From NCBI RefSeq assembly GCF_008124835.1, contig NZ_VNHW01000006.1, positions 213,069 through 277,068 on the forward strand: a DNA stretch of 64,000 bases. The letters are read 5' to 3'. Shown piece by piece: positions 46,718 to 54,781 of this stretch; position 1 is the first letter of the stretch, and every line of letters starts with the position of its first letter. Position numbers and translations under genes: made by a program. The notes below the pieces were generated by a model that was not told the DNA's origin, ran no database searches, and saw nothing but the letters and a program-made list of their open reading frames with translations. The stretch is from Blastococcus xanthinilyticus. Lineage in GTDB: Bacteria; Actinomycetota; Actinomycetes; Mycobacteriales; Geodermatophilaceae.

Positions 46718-47134
46718 ATGGGGTACTTCGGGACGCTGGTGTACAGCGAGGGACGGTGGCGGAACGGAAGGCCGACCGCGGTGCCGTTCCTCATGGTCGA
46801 CGTCCACGACAGCGACATCGCGACCGTCGACTACCGGGCCGCGGATGCGACGGGCGGACGCTTCTTCCTCGGCTACGAGCCCCGCGTCTACTTCGACGAG
46901 CCCGACGCCTCCGTGCCGGTCGACGTCGACGCCGAGGCCGAGGGCTTCACCCGCTGGGTGCGCGACGCCGTCGGCACCGAGATCGAGCCGGCTGAGGTGC
47001 GGCGGCTGATGGCCTCGCCAGGCGGTGCACCACCGACCGACGAGGTGGTCGAGGAGACGGTGGAGCGGCTGCTCACCCTGGCCGGGCTCCCCACGCCGGT
47101 GTGGCCGACCGACGACGACGCGCCGGCGGGCTGA
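46718..47134 (+). CDS. Conserved hypothetical protein
   Basis: A 138-aa acidic soluble protein from ATG 46718 (MGYFGTLVYSEGRWRNGRPT). Its middle FLMVDVHDSDIATVDYRAA and FFLGYEPRVYFDEPDASV looks globular; the C-terminal half is helical and acidic. I do not recognise a domain. It precedes the LacI gene by 120 bp on the same strand. A function cannot be suggested from sequence. Confidence 0.6.
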   Translation: MGYFGTLVYSEGRWRNGRPTAVPFLMVDVHDSDIATVDYRAADATGGRFFLGYEPRVYFDEPDASVPVDVDAEAEGFTRWVRDAVGTEIEPAEVRRLMASPGGAPPTDEVVEETVERLLTLAGLPTPVWPTDDDAPAG

Positions 47135-47179
47135 GACCGCCGGGAGTCCGCCCCGGTACGGGCCGGAGGCGGCCCGCTC

Positions 47180-47234
47180 CGTGTCGCCGCGCGATGATGC
47201 TCGGTGTCGGCGCGCGCTACCGTGCGGCGACACG
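47180..47234. promoter_or_regulatory. Three GTGTCG repeats upstream of the LacI gene
   Basis: The motif GTGTCGCCGC occurs at 47181 and, inverted, at 47224 (11-bp inverted arms 47180-47190 and 47224-47234). A near copy GTGTCGGCGC lies between at 47204. Spacings are 23 and 20 bp. The likely role is an autoregulatory LacI operator, by position only. Confidence 0.5.
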
Positions 47235-47254
47235 TCTCCCCGAAGAGGAACGTC

Positions 47255-48295
47255 ATGGCTCAGCACCCGACCGAGGACGCGCCGGACCGCGCGGTGGGCG
47301 GGGTGCCCCTGCCACGGATCACCAGTGCGGACGTGGCACGGGAGAGCGGGGTCTCGCGCACCACGGTGAGCTACGTCCTCAACGACACCGCCGGCGCGAT
47401 GATCTCCGAGGAGACGCGCCGCCGGGTGCGCGCGGTCGCCGACCGTCTCGGCTACGCCCCGTCCGCCGCCGCGCGGGCACTGCGCAGCGGACGCAGCGAC
47501 CTCGTGCTGTGCGCCCTCCCGGACTGGCCGGTCGGTCCGGTCATCGACGCCCTGCTCGACCACCTGACCGAGGAGCTCGCCGTCCGGGACCTGTCCGTGC
47601 TGGTCTACCACTGCCGGGGCCACCGGCCGCTGTCGGACCTGTGGCGCGCGGTGACGCCGCGTGCGGTCGTCGGCTTCACCGCGTTCACCGCCGAGGAGGA
47701 GGACGGCATGCGCCGGGCCGGCATCCAGGTGCTCGGCACCGTGCAGGACGAGGACCTGCGCCGGCCGGGCGCGTTCGCGGTTCCGCAGATGCAGGTGGGA
47801 CGTCTGCAGGTGCAGCACCTGGCGGCGCAGGGCCACCGGGTGCTCGGCTACGCCGCGCCGACCGATCCACGGGTGGCCGGCTTCGCCGCGCCGCGGCTGG
47901 CCGGCGTGCGCCAGGAGTGCCGCCGGTCGGGCCTGCCGGCGCCACGCGTCCAGCCGGTCGACGTGTCCGCCGACTCCGGGGCTGCGGCCGTCCGCGCCTG
48001 GCGCACCGGGTCCTCACCGGCCACCGCGGTGGCTGCGTACAACGACGAGGTGGCGTTGGCGGTCCTCGCCGGCCTGCGCGCCGAGGGCCTCCGCGTACCG
48101 CAGGACGTCGCCGTGATCGGGGTCGACGACGTGCCGGCGGGGCGCCTGTCGGCCCCTCCGTTGACCACCGTCTCGCAGTCCGTGGATCTCCAGGCCCGCT
48201 TCCTGTCGGCTGCGGTGGTCGCCGCGCTGGACGGCGCCCCGGAGCCGCCGCACCCTGCCGACGTGCTGCGGCTGGTGGTGCGCGAGTCGGCCTGA
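47255..48295 (+). CDS. LacI family transcriptional regulator
   Basis: A 346-aa regulator. The N-terminal helix-turn-helix is ITSADVARESGVSRTTVSYV (residues ~22-41) with the hinge TRRRVRAVADRLGY; the rest is a periplasmic-binding-protein-like sensor domain (VIGVDDVPAGRLSAPPLTTV near the end). It probably binds a sugar-type effector. ATG 47255 has GAAGAGG upstream. It faces the secreted beta-helix gene at 48378, whose promoter holds a LacI-type palindrome, so that gene is a candidate target. Confidence 0.9.
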   Translation: MAQHPTEDAPDRAVGGVPLPRITSADVARESGVSRTTVSYVLNDTAGAMISEETRRRVRAVADRLGYAPSAAARALRSGRSDLVLCALPDWPVGPVIDALLDHLTEELAVRDLSVLVYHCRGHRPLSDLWRAVTPRAVVGFTAFTAEEEDGMRRAGIQVLGTVQDEDLRRPGAFAVPQMQVGRLQVQHLAAQGHRVLGYAAPTDPRVAGFAAPRLAGVRQECRRSGLPAPRVQPVDVSADSGAAAVRAWRTGSSPATAVAAYNDEVALAVLAGLRAEGLRVPQDVAVIGVDDVPAGRLSAPPLTTVSQSVDLQARFLSAAVVAALDGAPEPPHPADVLRLVVRESA

Positions 48296-48315
48296 CCCGT
48301 CGGGTGGCGGACAGG

Positions 48316-48350
48316 CCGGTGGGCCGGAGCGGAACGCTCCGGCCCACCGG
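48316..48350. terminator. Hairpin between lacI-type gene and beta-helix gene
   Basis: 16-bp perfect arms CCGGTGGGCCGGAGCG and its complement with loop GAA, between convergent genes: 20 bp from one stop, 27 bp from the other. A bidirectional terminator is likely. Confidence 0.75.
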
Positions 48351-48377
48351 GGAGTGCGGTTCAGGTGCTGGTGCTGA

Positions 48378-50345
48378 TCACTCCTCGCCCGGGGTGACGC
48401 ACGGCGGGTACGAGATGACGTACTGGGGCGCACCGGTGTTGCTGTTGTCGGACTGGCTGCCGCAGTCGTTGACCACGTGCTCGACGGTCCCCTCGCCGAG
48501 GTTCACGGTCATGACGTGGAACAGCTCGACGCCCGGGGTGACAGGCACCTCGAAGCCCATCTCGGTGACGATGTCGGGGTTGTTGCGGTTGTAGACGTAG
48601 ACACCGCCGCCGTACAGGTTGTGCGTCGTCACGTCGTCGGCGACCTTGTAGCCCGCCCAGCCGAGCGTGCCGTCGGGCTCCTGCCAGTCCGCCTGGGTCG
48701 GCGGGTCGTAGGGCAGCTCGTTCTGGTACAGGACCGTCGTGCCGTTCTCGCCGTTCCAGATGGTGTTGTGCTCCTGGAAGTGCTCGACGAACAGGCCGGT
48801 GGCGGTCACGTCGTCACCGTTCACGACGACCCCGTTGCGGCCGATGTTGACCTCCCAGCGCACGTCGTCACCGAGGAAGCCGGGCTCCCCTTCGAAGCCC
48901 TCGATGCCGTGGTCGGCGCGCCACACCCAGGTGTGGTCGATGAGGACGTCGTCGCTGTTGACCTCCAGGGCGATGTCCGCCTTGCCGATGTGCGGCCCGC
49001 CGACGCGGAAGTAGACGTCGGACAGCGTCGTCGGGTTGGCCGATGCGTCGTGCGCCCGACCGTTGTTGCCGTTCTTCTTGCCGACCTGCAGCAGCACCGG
49101 CGACTCGACGGTGCCGGCGTCGATCGTGACACCGGCGACCACGACACCCGGGACGTCGGCCACCGTCAGCGGGATCGAGCCGCCGACCGCGGTGAGCGTC
49201 GCGTGCCCGAGCCCCAGGACGACGGTGTCGGCCCGCTTGACCGAGATGCTCTTCGCGATGTCGTAGACACCGGGGGTGATCAGCAGGTTCTTGCCGCGGG
49301 CAAGCTGGTTGTTGATCTCCTGCACCGAGGTCGACGGCTTCGCGATGAAGAAGTCGGTGATCGGGATCGTGCGGCCGGCGGTCATGCCCTCGTCCCACGA
49401 GACGCCGCGGGTCCCGGTCTGCGCAGCCGGCACGCGGACGTTGTAGGCGCCCTGCTCGTCGATGAAGAGGTAGGGCTTCTCCCGGCTGACCGGGGTCGTC
49501 TCGAGCGTGGTGTACGCCGGGTCCGGGAACGAGGCGTCGTCAGGTGCACCCACGACCCCGGAGAAGACCTGGTTCCACACGGCGTTGGACCAGCCGCCGA
49601 TCTCGCTGTCGCGGGTGTACCACTGCTGCTGGGAACCGTTGACCACGGTGCCGCCGAACTTCGAGTCGGCGATGTAGCCACCGCTGGCGAAGTGCGGCCC
49701 GCGGGTGCAGTAGTCCATCAGCGAGAACTGCGGTTGCCCGTCACCGGCGAGGACGTTGAGCCGGCGGAGGGACACCGCCTGCGACACGGCCCAGAAGTTC
49801 GCCGAGGCGCGGCAGCCGTCCTGCCCGGCACCGTTGGCGTCGATGGTCAGGTTGGACAGCGTGCGCCAGAAGTTCACCAGCGCGATGCAGTTGCCGGGCT
49901 CGCCGTCGGGGTCGGTGTCGAGGCAGCGGTTGTAGACCTCGACCTTGCCGTTGATGACGACATCGGTGGGCGAGGCGCCCAGGCCGGTGATCTCGGTGTA
50001 GTAGCCGACCTTGATCTGCAGCGGATTCTCGTCCGTGCCGTACGTACCGGGCTTGAAGAGGTAGGCGTACCGCTCGGTGCCCATCTCGTTGTCGACCTGC
50101 TGGGCGTACGTGGCATCCAGCGTCGCCTGGATGTCGTCGACCGGCATGCTCGGGTCGAAGACGGTGATGTTGGGGCCGAGGTCGGGGTTCGTGGGGTCGA
50201 CGGCCTGCGGGGGCGCTGCCGACGCGACGCCGACCGTGGCCGGGGCGACGGACAGCGCGACGGCGACGGAGAGCAGGCCGGGGAGGCGTCGGCGACCGCG
50301 GCGGCGGAGCGCCGGGGTGTGCAGTGGCGTGCCTGGTGAGTTCAT
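48378..50345 (-). CDS. Secreted beta-helix (pectate lyase-like) protein
   Basis: A 655-aa exported protein. The start ATG 50345 has ACGAGGACTC upstream, then a long basic n-region and hydrophobic core (LPGLLSVAVALSVAPATVGV) ending in ASA. The mature part resembles a family of secreted actinobacterial proteins with parallel beta-helix repeats: PNITVFDPSMPVDDIQATLD, YLFKPGTYG, GYYTEITGLG, NLTIDANG, and ending in VVNDCGSQSDN. Some databases call such proteins coagulation factor 5/8-domain or adenylyl cyclase by error. It may act on polysaccharide; no catalytic set is visible. Codon use is similar to its neighbours. Confidence 0.8.
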   Translation of the reverse strand: MNSPGTPLHTPALRRRGRRRLPGLLSVAVALSVAPATVGVASAAPPQAVDPTNPDLGPNITVFDPSMPVDDIQATLDATYAQQVDNEMGTERYAYLFKPGTYGTDENPLQIKVGYYTEITGLGASPTDVVINGKVEVYNRCLDTDPDGEPGNCIALVNFWRTLSNLTIDANGAGQDGCRASANFWAVSQAVSLRRLNVLAGDGQPQFSLMDYCTRGPHFASGGYIADSKFGGTVVNGSQQQWYTRDSEIGGWSNAVWNQVFSGVVGAPDDASFPDPAYTTLETTPVSREKPYLFIDEQGAYNVRVPAAQTGTRGVSWDEGMTAGRTIPITDFFIAKPSTSVQEINNQLARGKNLLITPGVYDIAKSISVKRADTVVLGLGHATLTAVGGSIPLTVADVPGVVVAGVTIDAGTVESPVLLQVGKKNGNNGRAHDASANPTTLSDVYFRVGGPHIGKADIALEVNSDDVLIDHTWVWRADHGIEGFEGEPGFLGDDVRWEVNIGRNGVVVNGDDVTATGLFVEHFQEHNTIWNGENGTTVLYQNELPYDPPTQADWQEPDGTLGWAGYKVADDVTTHNLYGGGVYVYNRNNPDIVTEMGFEVPVTPGVELFHVMTVNLGEGTVEHVVNDCGSQSDNSNTGAPQYVISYPPCVTPGEE

Positions 50346-50380
50346 CCGAGTCCTCGTCATCGAGTACGACACCAGCCATA

Positions 50381-50394
50381 GTGACTCGTGTCAC
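50381..50394. promoter_or_regulatory. Candidate LacI-family operator of the beta-helix gene
   Basis: GTGACT-CG-TGTCAC is an imperfect palindrome centred on CG, as in LacI-family operators, located 36-49 bp upstream of the beta-helix start. The convergent LacI gene at 47255 is the natural binder; this link is inference. Confidence 0.5.
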
Positions 50395-50759
50395 GTGCGG
50401 GCAACCCTAGGTGCGTCCACGGGCTTGTCAAGACGGCGGTGGCACCCGACCGCGGAGTGCCTGGTGGCAGCAGGGTCCCGCCGAGCCCGTCGGTCGTTCG
50501 AGGCATGTCCTCCACGCTGGCTGTCACGGGCGGCGCCGCCGCAGGAGCCCGCGCCCCTCTTCCACGTCGAGGCTGCCGTGATCGCCGCGGGCGGGGAACC
50601 CCGGCCGTACACGCCTCACCGAGGACAGGCGCGGTGCGGCACGACGGTGATCCGGCTTCACCGGCCGGCGGCGGTAGACCTGTCGCACCGCCGAGCGGAG
50701 GGGGTGGATGCGGCCGAGCGGCACGAATCACCTCCGCGACGCCGGGTAGGGGCACGTGC
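50395..50759. other. Gene-free region between beta-helix and quinone-reductase genes
   Basis: These 365 bp hold the upstream end of the beta-helix promoter and the promoter of the oxidoreductase gene. Frames in it are open on several strands but have skewed, Arg/Pro-rich translations typical of GC-rich non-coding DNA. No hairpin, repeat or RNA was recognised. Confidence 0.4.
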
Positions 50760-51773
50760 GTGCGAGCGATCTCCTACACCCGGCCCGGCGGTCCCGACGT
50801 CCTGCAGCTGACCGACCGCCCCGTTCCCGAGCCCGGCCCCGGCGAGGTGCGGGTCCGCGTCGCGTTCTCCGGGGTGAACCCCACCGACTGGAAGTCCCGC
50901 AGCTCCGCGCAGCCCGGCCCGGACGGGCAGGTGCCGAACCAGGACGGCTCGGGCACCGTCGACGCCGTCGGCCAGGGCGTGGACCCGGCGATGCTGGGCC
51001 AGCGGGTGTGGATCTGGGAGGCCGCCTGGCAGCGCCCGTGGGGCACCGCCGCGGAGTTCACCGTCGTCCCGGCGCGGCACGTCGTCCTGCTGGGCGAGCA
51101 GATGCCGTTCGAGCTGGGCGCGGCCCTCGGCATCCCGTTCCTCACGGCGCACCGCTGCCTGACCGTCGCCGAGTCCCTCCCCGACCGGCTGGGCGCCGGG
51201 GCGCTCACCGGCTCCACCGTGCTGGTGCAGGGCGGGGCCGGCGCGGTCGGCAACGCCGCCATCCAGCCCGCCCGCTGGGCCGACGCGACGGTCATCGCCA
51301 CGGTGAGCAGCCCGCGGAAGGCCCAGCTGGCCGCCGCGGCCGGGGCCGACCACGTCGTGAACTACCGGGAGCAGGACGTCGTCACCGAGGTGCGCAAGGT
51401 CGCGCCGAAGGGCGTCGACGCGATCGTCGAGGTCTCCGCCGCGGTGAACGCCGGCGTCGACGCCCAGGTCATCGGGATGCACGGGGCGATCGCCATGTAC
51501 GCCGACGACGGCGGCGCCGAGGTGACCGTGCCGGTGCGCGCCCAGATGGGCCCGAACGCCCGCTGGCAGTTCGTCCTCGTCTACACCGAGCCCGAGCGCG
51601 CCAAGGTGCTGGCCATCGAGGACGTCGCCACCGCGGTCGCCGACGGCGCCGTGCGGGTCGGCGAAGAGGCCGGGCTGCCGCTGCACGTGCACCCGCTGGC
51701 CGAGACCGCCCAGGCGCACGAGGCGGTGCGGCAGGGCGCCGTGGGCAAGGTGCTGATCGACGTCACCGCGTGA
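50760..51773 (+). CDS. NADPH:quinone reductase-like oxidoreductase (zinc-free MDR)
   Basis: A 337-aa medium-chain dehydrogenase/reductase without the zinc ligands. N-terminal RAISYTRPGGPDVLQLTDRP and VAFSGVNPTDWKSR; NADP site VLVQGGAGAVGNAAIQPARW; KVLIDVTA at the end. Likely a quinone or enone reductase; the substrate is unknown. GTG 50760 is used. It overlaps no neighbour; the glycerate kinase starts 64 bp later, and co-transcription is possible. Confidence 0.88.
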   Translation: MRAISYTRPGGPDVLQLTDRPVPEPGPGEVRVRVAFSGVNPTDWKSRSSAQPGPDGQVPNQDGSGTVDAVGQGVDPAMLGQRVWIWEAAWQRPWGTAAEFTVVPARHVVLLGEQMPFELGAALGIPFLTAHRCLTVAESLPDRLGAGALTGSTVLVQGGAGAVGNAAIQPARWADATVIATVSSPRKAQLAAAAGADHVVNYREQDVVTEVRKVAPKGVDAIVEVSAAVNAGVDAQVIGMHGAIAMYADDGGAEVTVPVRAQMGPNARWQFVLVYTEPERAKVLAIEDVATAVADGAVRVGEEAGLPLHVHPLAETAQAHEAVRQGAVGKVLIDVTA

Positions 51774-51837
51774 CCGGCTCGGTCGCCGGGCCGACGGGCC
51801 CGGTCCCCTCGGGCGGGCGGCTGGCACGATCCCGGAC

Positions 51838-52971
51838 ATGACACGGGTCCTCGTCGCGCCGGACAAGTTCAAGGGCTCGCTGACCGCGGCGGAGGTCGCC
51901 GCCGCGGTCACCCGGGGGCTGCACGCCGGGGCGCCGGGGCTGGAGATCCGGGCGGTGCCCGTGGCCGACGGCGGCGACGGCACCCTGGCCGCGGCCGTGG
52001 CCGCCGGGTTCGAGCGGGTGCCGGTGACCGCCGCCGGCCCCACCGGCGAGCCGGTGGCCACCGGCTACGGCCGCCGCGGCGAGGTGGCCGTCGTCGAGAT
52101 GGCCGACGTGTCGGGCCTGTCCCGCCTGCCCGCCGGCCGGCCGGCCCCGCTCACCGCCACCAGCCGCGGCACCGGCGAGGTGATCGCCGCGGCGCTGGCC
52201 GGCGGCGCCCGCCGGGTGGTCGTCGGCATCGGCGGCAGCGCCTGCACCGACGGGGGCGCCGGGATGCTGCAGGCGCTGGGTGCCCGGCTGCTGGACGCGG
52301 ACGGCCGCGAGCTCCCCGCCGGGGGCGGGGCGCTGGGGGACCTGGCCCGCGTCGACCTCGGCCGGCTGCACCCGGCCGTCGCCGGGGCGGAGATCGTGGT
52401 CGCCTGCGACGTCGACAACCCGCTCACCGGGCCGGGTGGCGCCGCCGCCGTCTACGGGCCGCAGAAGGGCGCCGACGAGGCCTCCGTGCAGCTGCTGGAC
52501 CGCAACCTGGCGCACCTCGCGGACCGGGTCGCCGACGCCACCGGCCAGGACGTCAGGAGCGCACCCGGCGCGGGCGCCGCGGGCGGTGTCGGCTTCGCCG
52601 CGATGGCCGTCCTCGGCGCGGCGCTGCGGCCGGGGATCGACCTGTTGCTGGACCTGCTCGACTTCGCCGCGCAGGTGCGCGACGCCGACCTGGTCGTCGT
52701 GGGCGAGGGCTCGCTGGACGAGCAGACGCTGCACGGCAAGGCGCCGGTGGGCGTCGCCCGGATGGCCCGGGAGGCCGGCGCGGCGGTGGTGGCGGTCTGC
52801 GGCCGCAGCACGCTGGACGAGCAGCAGCTGCGGGCGGCCGGGATCGACGCCGCCTACGCCCTGGCCGAGCTGGAGCCGGATACCGCGCGGAGCATGGCGC
52901 ACGCCGCCGAGCTGCTCGAGCGGGTCGCCGCCGACATCGCCGTCCGGCACCTCACGCCGGGACCACGCTGA
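51838..52971 (+). CDS. Glycerate kinase
   Basis: A 377-aa glycerate 2-kinase of the GlxK/GarK family. N-terminal VLVAPDKFKGSLTAAEVAAA, then PVADGGDGTLAAAV, the glycine-rich GGARRVVVGIGGSACTDGG and the C-terminal DADLVVVGEGSLDEQTLHGK are diagnostic. It phosphorylates D-glycerate with ATP. Its 3' end overlaps the end of the convergent DeoR gene by 20 bp. The nearby C4 sugar-acid operon makes a triose, so a linked role in organic-acid use is possible but not needed by the main pathway. Confidence 0.94.
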   Translation: MTRVLVAPDKFKGSLTAAEVAAAVTRGLHAGAPGLEIRAVPVADGGDGTLAAAVAAGFERVPVTAAGPTGEPVATGYGRRGEVAVVEMADVSGLSRLPAGRPAPLTATSRGTGEVIAAALAGGARRVVVGIGGSACTDGGAGMLQALGARLLDADGRELPAGGGALGDLARVDLGRLHPAVAGAEIVVACDVDNPLTGPGGAAAVYGPQKGADEASVQLLDRNLAHLADRVADATGQDVRSAPGAGAAGGVGFAAMAVLGAALRPGIDLLLDLLDFAAQVRDADLVVVGEGSLDEQTLHGKAPVGVARMAREAGAAVVAVCGRSTLDEQQLRAAGIDAAYALAELEPDTARSMAHAAELLERVAADIAVRHLTPGPR

Positions 52972-53728
52972 CCCCCCGGCGCCCGAACGCGGCGACGGTC
53001 GCCGGGTCGACGCCGTCGTCGGTGAGCACGCTCCACTCCCCCGCCAGCTGCGTCCAGGCAGGGGGCGTGGCCGCGAGGAACTTGGAGGAGTCGGCGAGCA
53101 CCACCACCCGGCCCGAGCGCCCGGCGACCAGCTCCTTCACGTAGGTCTCCTCGACCGTGGGCTCCCCGAGCCCGCGGTCCGGGTGCAGGGTGTCCGCCCC
53201 CAGGAAGGCGACGTCGAAGGCGAGCCGGCCCAGCGCCACCTCCGACAGCGCGCCGGCAACGCCGTGGCTCAGCGGCTGCACCTGGCCGCCGACCATGATC
53301 ACCCGCACCTCCGGCGCCCGCGCCAGCAGCAGGGCCGCCTCGAGCCCGCGGGTGGCCACGGTGAGCGGCCCGCGGTCGGCGAGGACCCGCGCCAGGGCCA
53401 GGCAGGTGGTGCCGGCGTCGACGAAGACGCTGGCCTCGGCGGGGACCAGCTCGGCCGCCGCGGTGGCGATGGCCGCCTTGGCCCCGGCGAACAGCTGCGC
53501 GCTCTCGCCGAAGGAGCGCTCGTGGAAGACGTCGCGGACCAGCGCACCCCCGTAGGTCCGGGCGATCCGCCCCTCGCCCTGCAGCGTGGCGAGGTCCCGC
53601 CGCACCGTCGAGGCGGAGACGCCGACCCGCTCGGCCAGCGTCTCCACCCCGTCGATGCCGCTGCGCAGCAGGGTCACCAGGGCCTCGTGCCGCTCCTCGG
53701 TCGAGCGGCGTCTGCGCATCTCCGCCAT
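52952..53728 (-). CDS. DeoR/GlpR family transcriptional regulator
   Basis: A 258-aa repressor. The N-terminal HTH is ETLAERVGVSASTVRRDLAT (residues ~28-50), and the sensor domain has the DeoR hallmarks FVDAGTTCLALARVL and VVLADSSKFLA, which binds a sugar phosphate. It is the last gene of the pdxA2/kinase/permease operon (16 bp after pdxA2), and the effector is probably a pathway phosphate. Three TGCGCA sites upstream of the permease are candidate operators. Confidence 0.9.
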   Translation of the reverse strand: MAEMRRRRSTEERHEALVTLLRSGIDGVETLAERVGVSASTVRRDLATLQGEGRIARTYGGALVRDVFHERSFGESAQLFAGAKAAIATAAAELVPAEASVFVDAGTTCLALARVLADRGPLTVATRGLEAALLLARAPEVRVIMVGGQVQPLSHGVAGALSEVALGRLAFDVAFLGADTLHPDRGLGEPTVEETYVKELVAGRSGRVVVLADSSKFLAATPPAWTQLAGEWSVLTDDGVDPATVAAFGRRGVSVVPA

Positions 53729-53743
53729 GGACGCCGGCTGCGC

Positions 53744-54781
53744 TCAGGACCCGTAGGTGCGGCGGATGTTGTCGACGAACGGGGCGTAGTCCACCGCGGC
53801 GAGGTAGGCCGACAGCATGGTGCCGTGCCCGGCCTTCCCGGTGCCGGCGATGTCGAACGCGGTGCCGTGGTCGACCGACGTCCGCAGGATCGGCAGGCCC
53901 ACCGTCACCGAGATGGTGCCGTCGAAGTCGAAGGTCTTCGCCGGGATGTGCCCCTGGTCGTGGTACTGCGAGAGCACCCCGTCGTACCTACCGACCAGGC
54001 CCTGGTGGAACACCGAGTCGGCCGGGACGGGCCCGCTGACGTCCAGGCCCTCGGCGCGGGCCGCCTCGCACGCGGGGCCGATGTGCACGATCTCCTCGTC
54101 GCCGAAGTTGCCGTTCTCGCCGCCGTGCGGGTTCAGCGCGGCGACGGCCAGCCGCGGGTTCTCCACGCCGAAGACCTGGAGCGCGGTGTGCGCCTTGCGG
54201 ATGGAGTCCTGGATGCGCTCCTTGGTCAGCTGGTCGATGGCCTTGCGCAGCGAGACGTGCCGGGTGGTGAAGAAGATCCGCAGGTGGTGGCCCTCGGCCG
54301 CGGAGTTGCGGACGACGAACATCGTGTCCTGCTCGGTGACGCCGGTCAGCTCGCCGAGCATCTCGGTGTGGCCCAGGTGCTTGGAGCCGGCGGCCCAGAT
54401 GGCCTCCTTGTTGATGGGGCCGGTCACGATGCCGGCCACCTTCCGCTCCATCGCGGCGCGCGTGGCGGTCTCGATCGCCGCGACCGCGGCCTTGCCGGCC
54501 CGCGCGTCGACCTGCCCCCACTCGGGCACGTCGTCGCCGAGCACGCCGGTGTCGACGATGTCGATGACGCCCTCGGCGGGCTCGACGTCGAAGTCCTCGA
54601 CGCTGCGTACCTCCACGTCGAGGCCCATGGCCGCCACGCCGCGGCGCAGTGCGGCGGCGTCCCCGACGGCGACGCCGTGGTGGTCGGCGGCGCCGGCCTG
54701 CTCGGCCAGGGTGCGGGCGGTGATCTCCGGGCCGATGCCCACCGGGTCACCGAGGGTCACCGCGAGTACGTGTCGGGTCAT
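53744..54781 (-). CDS. pdxA2: PdxA2-type 4-phospho-C4-acid dehydrogenase
   Basis: A 345-aa metal-dependent decarboxylating dehydrogenase of the PdxA family. The metal and substrate sites are seen in LGDPVGIGPEI, GSKHLGHTEML, NPHGGENGNFGDEE and YHDQGHIPAKTFDFD. In the PdxA2 branch the substrate is D-threonate or D-erythronate 4-phosphate, yielding dihydroxyacetone phosphate and CO2, rather than 4-phosphohydroxythreonine. The assignment to PdxA2 rests on the adjacent DUF1537 kinase, which it overlaps by 4 bp. Vitamin B6 synthesis is less likely because no other pdx gene is near. Confidence 0.88.
   Translation of the reverse strand: MTRHVLAVTLGDPVGIGPEITARTLAEQAGAADHHGVAVGDAAALRRGVAAMGLDVEVRSVEDFDVEPAEGVIDIVDTGVLGDDVPEWGQVDARAGKAAVAAIETATRAAMERKVAGIVTGPINKEAIWAAGSKHLGHTEMLGELTGVTEQDTMFVVRNSAAEGHHLRIFFTTRHVSLRKAIDQLTKERIQDSIRKAHTALQVFGVENPRLAVAALNPHGGENGNFGDEEIVHIGPACEAARAEGLDVSGPVPADSVFHQGLVGRYDGVLSQYHDQGHIPAKTFDFDGTISVTVGLPILRTSVDHGTAFDIAGTGKAGHGTMLSAYLAAVDYAPFVDNIRRTYGS

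Noticed and set aside
50395..50759. Hidden gene in the gap before the quinone-reductase gene
   Set aside because: Candidate frames on both strands are Arg/Pro-rich, without ribosome site or family resemblance.
53744..54781. pdxA for vitamin B6 synthesis
   Set aside because: Overlap with a DUF1537 kinase and a GntP permease points to the PdxA2 catabolic branch instead.
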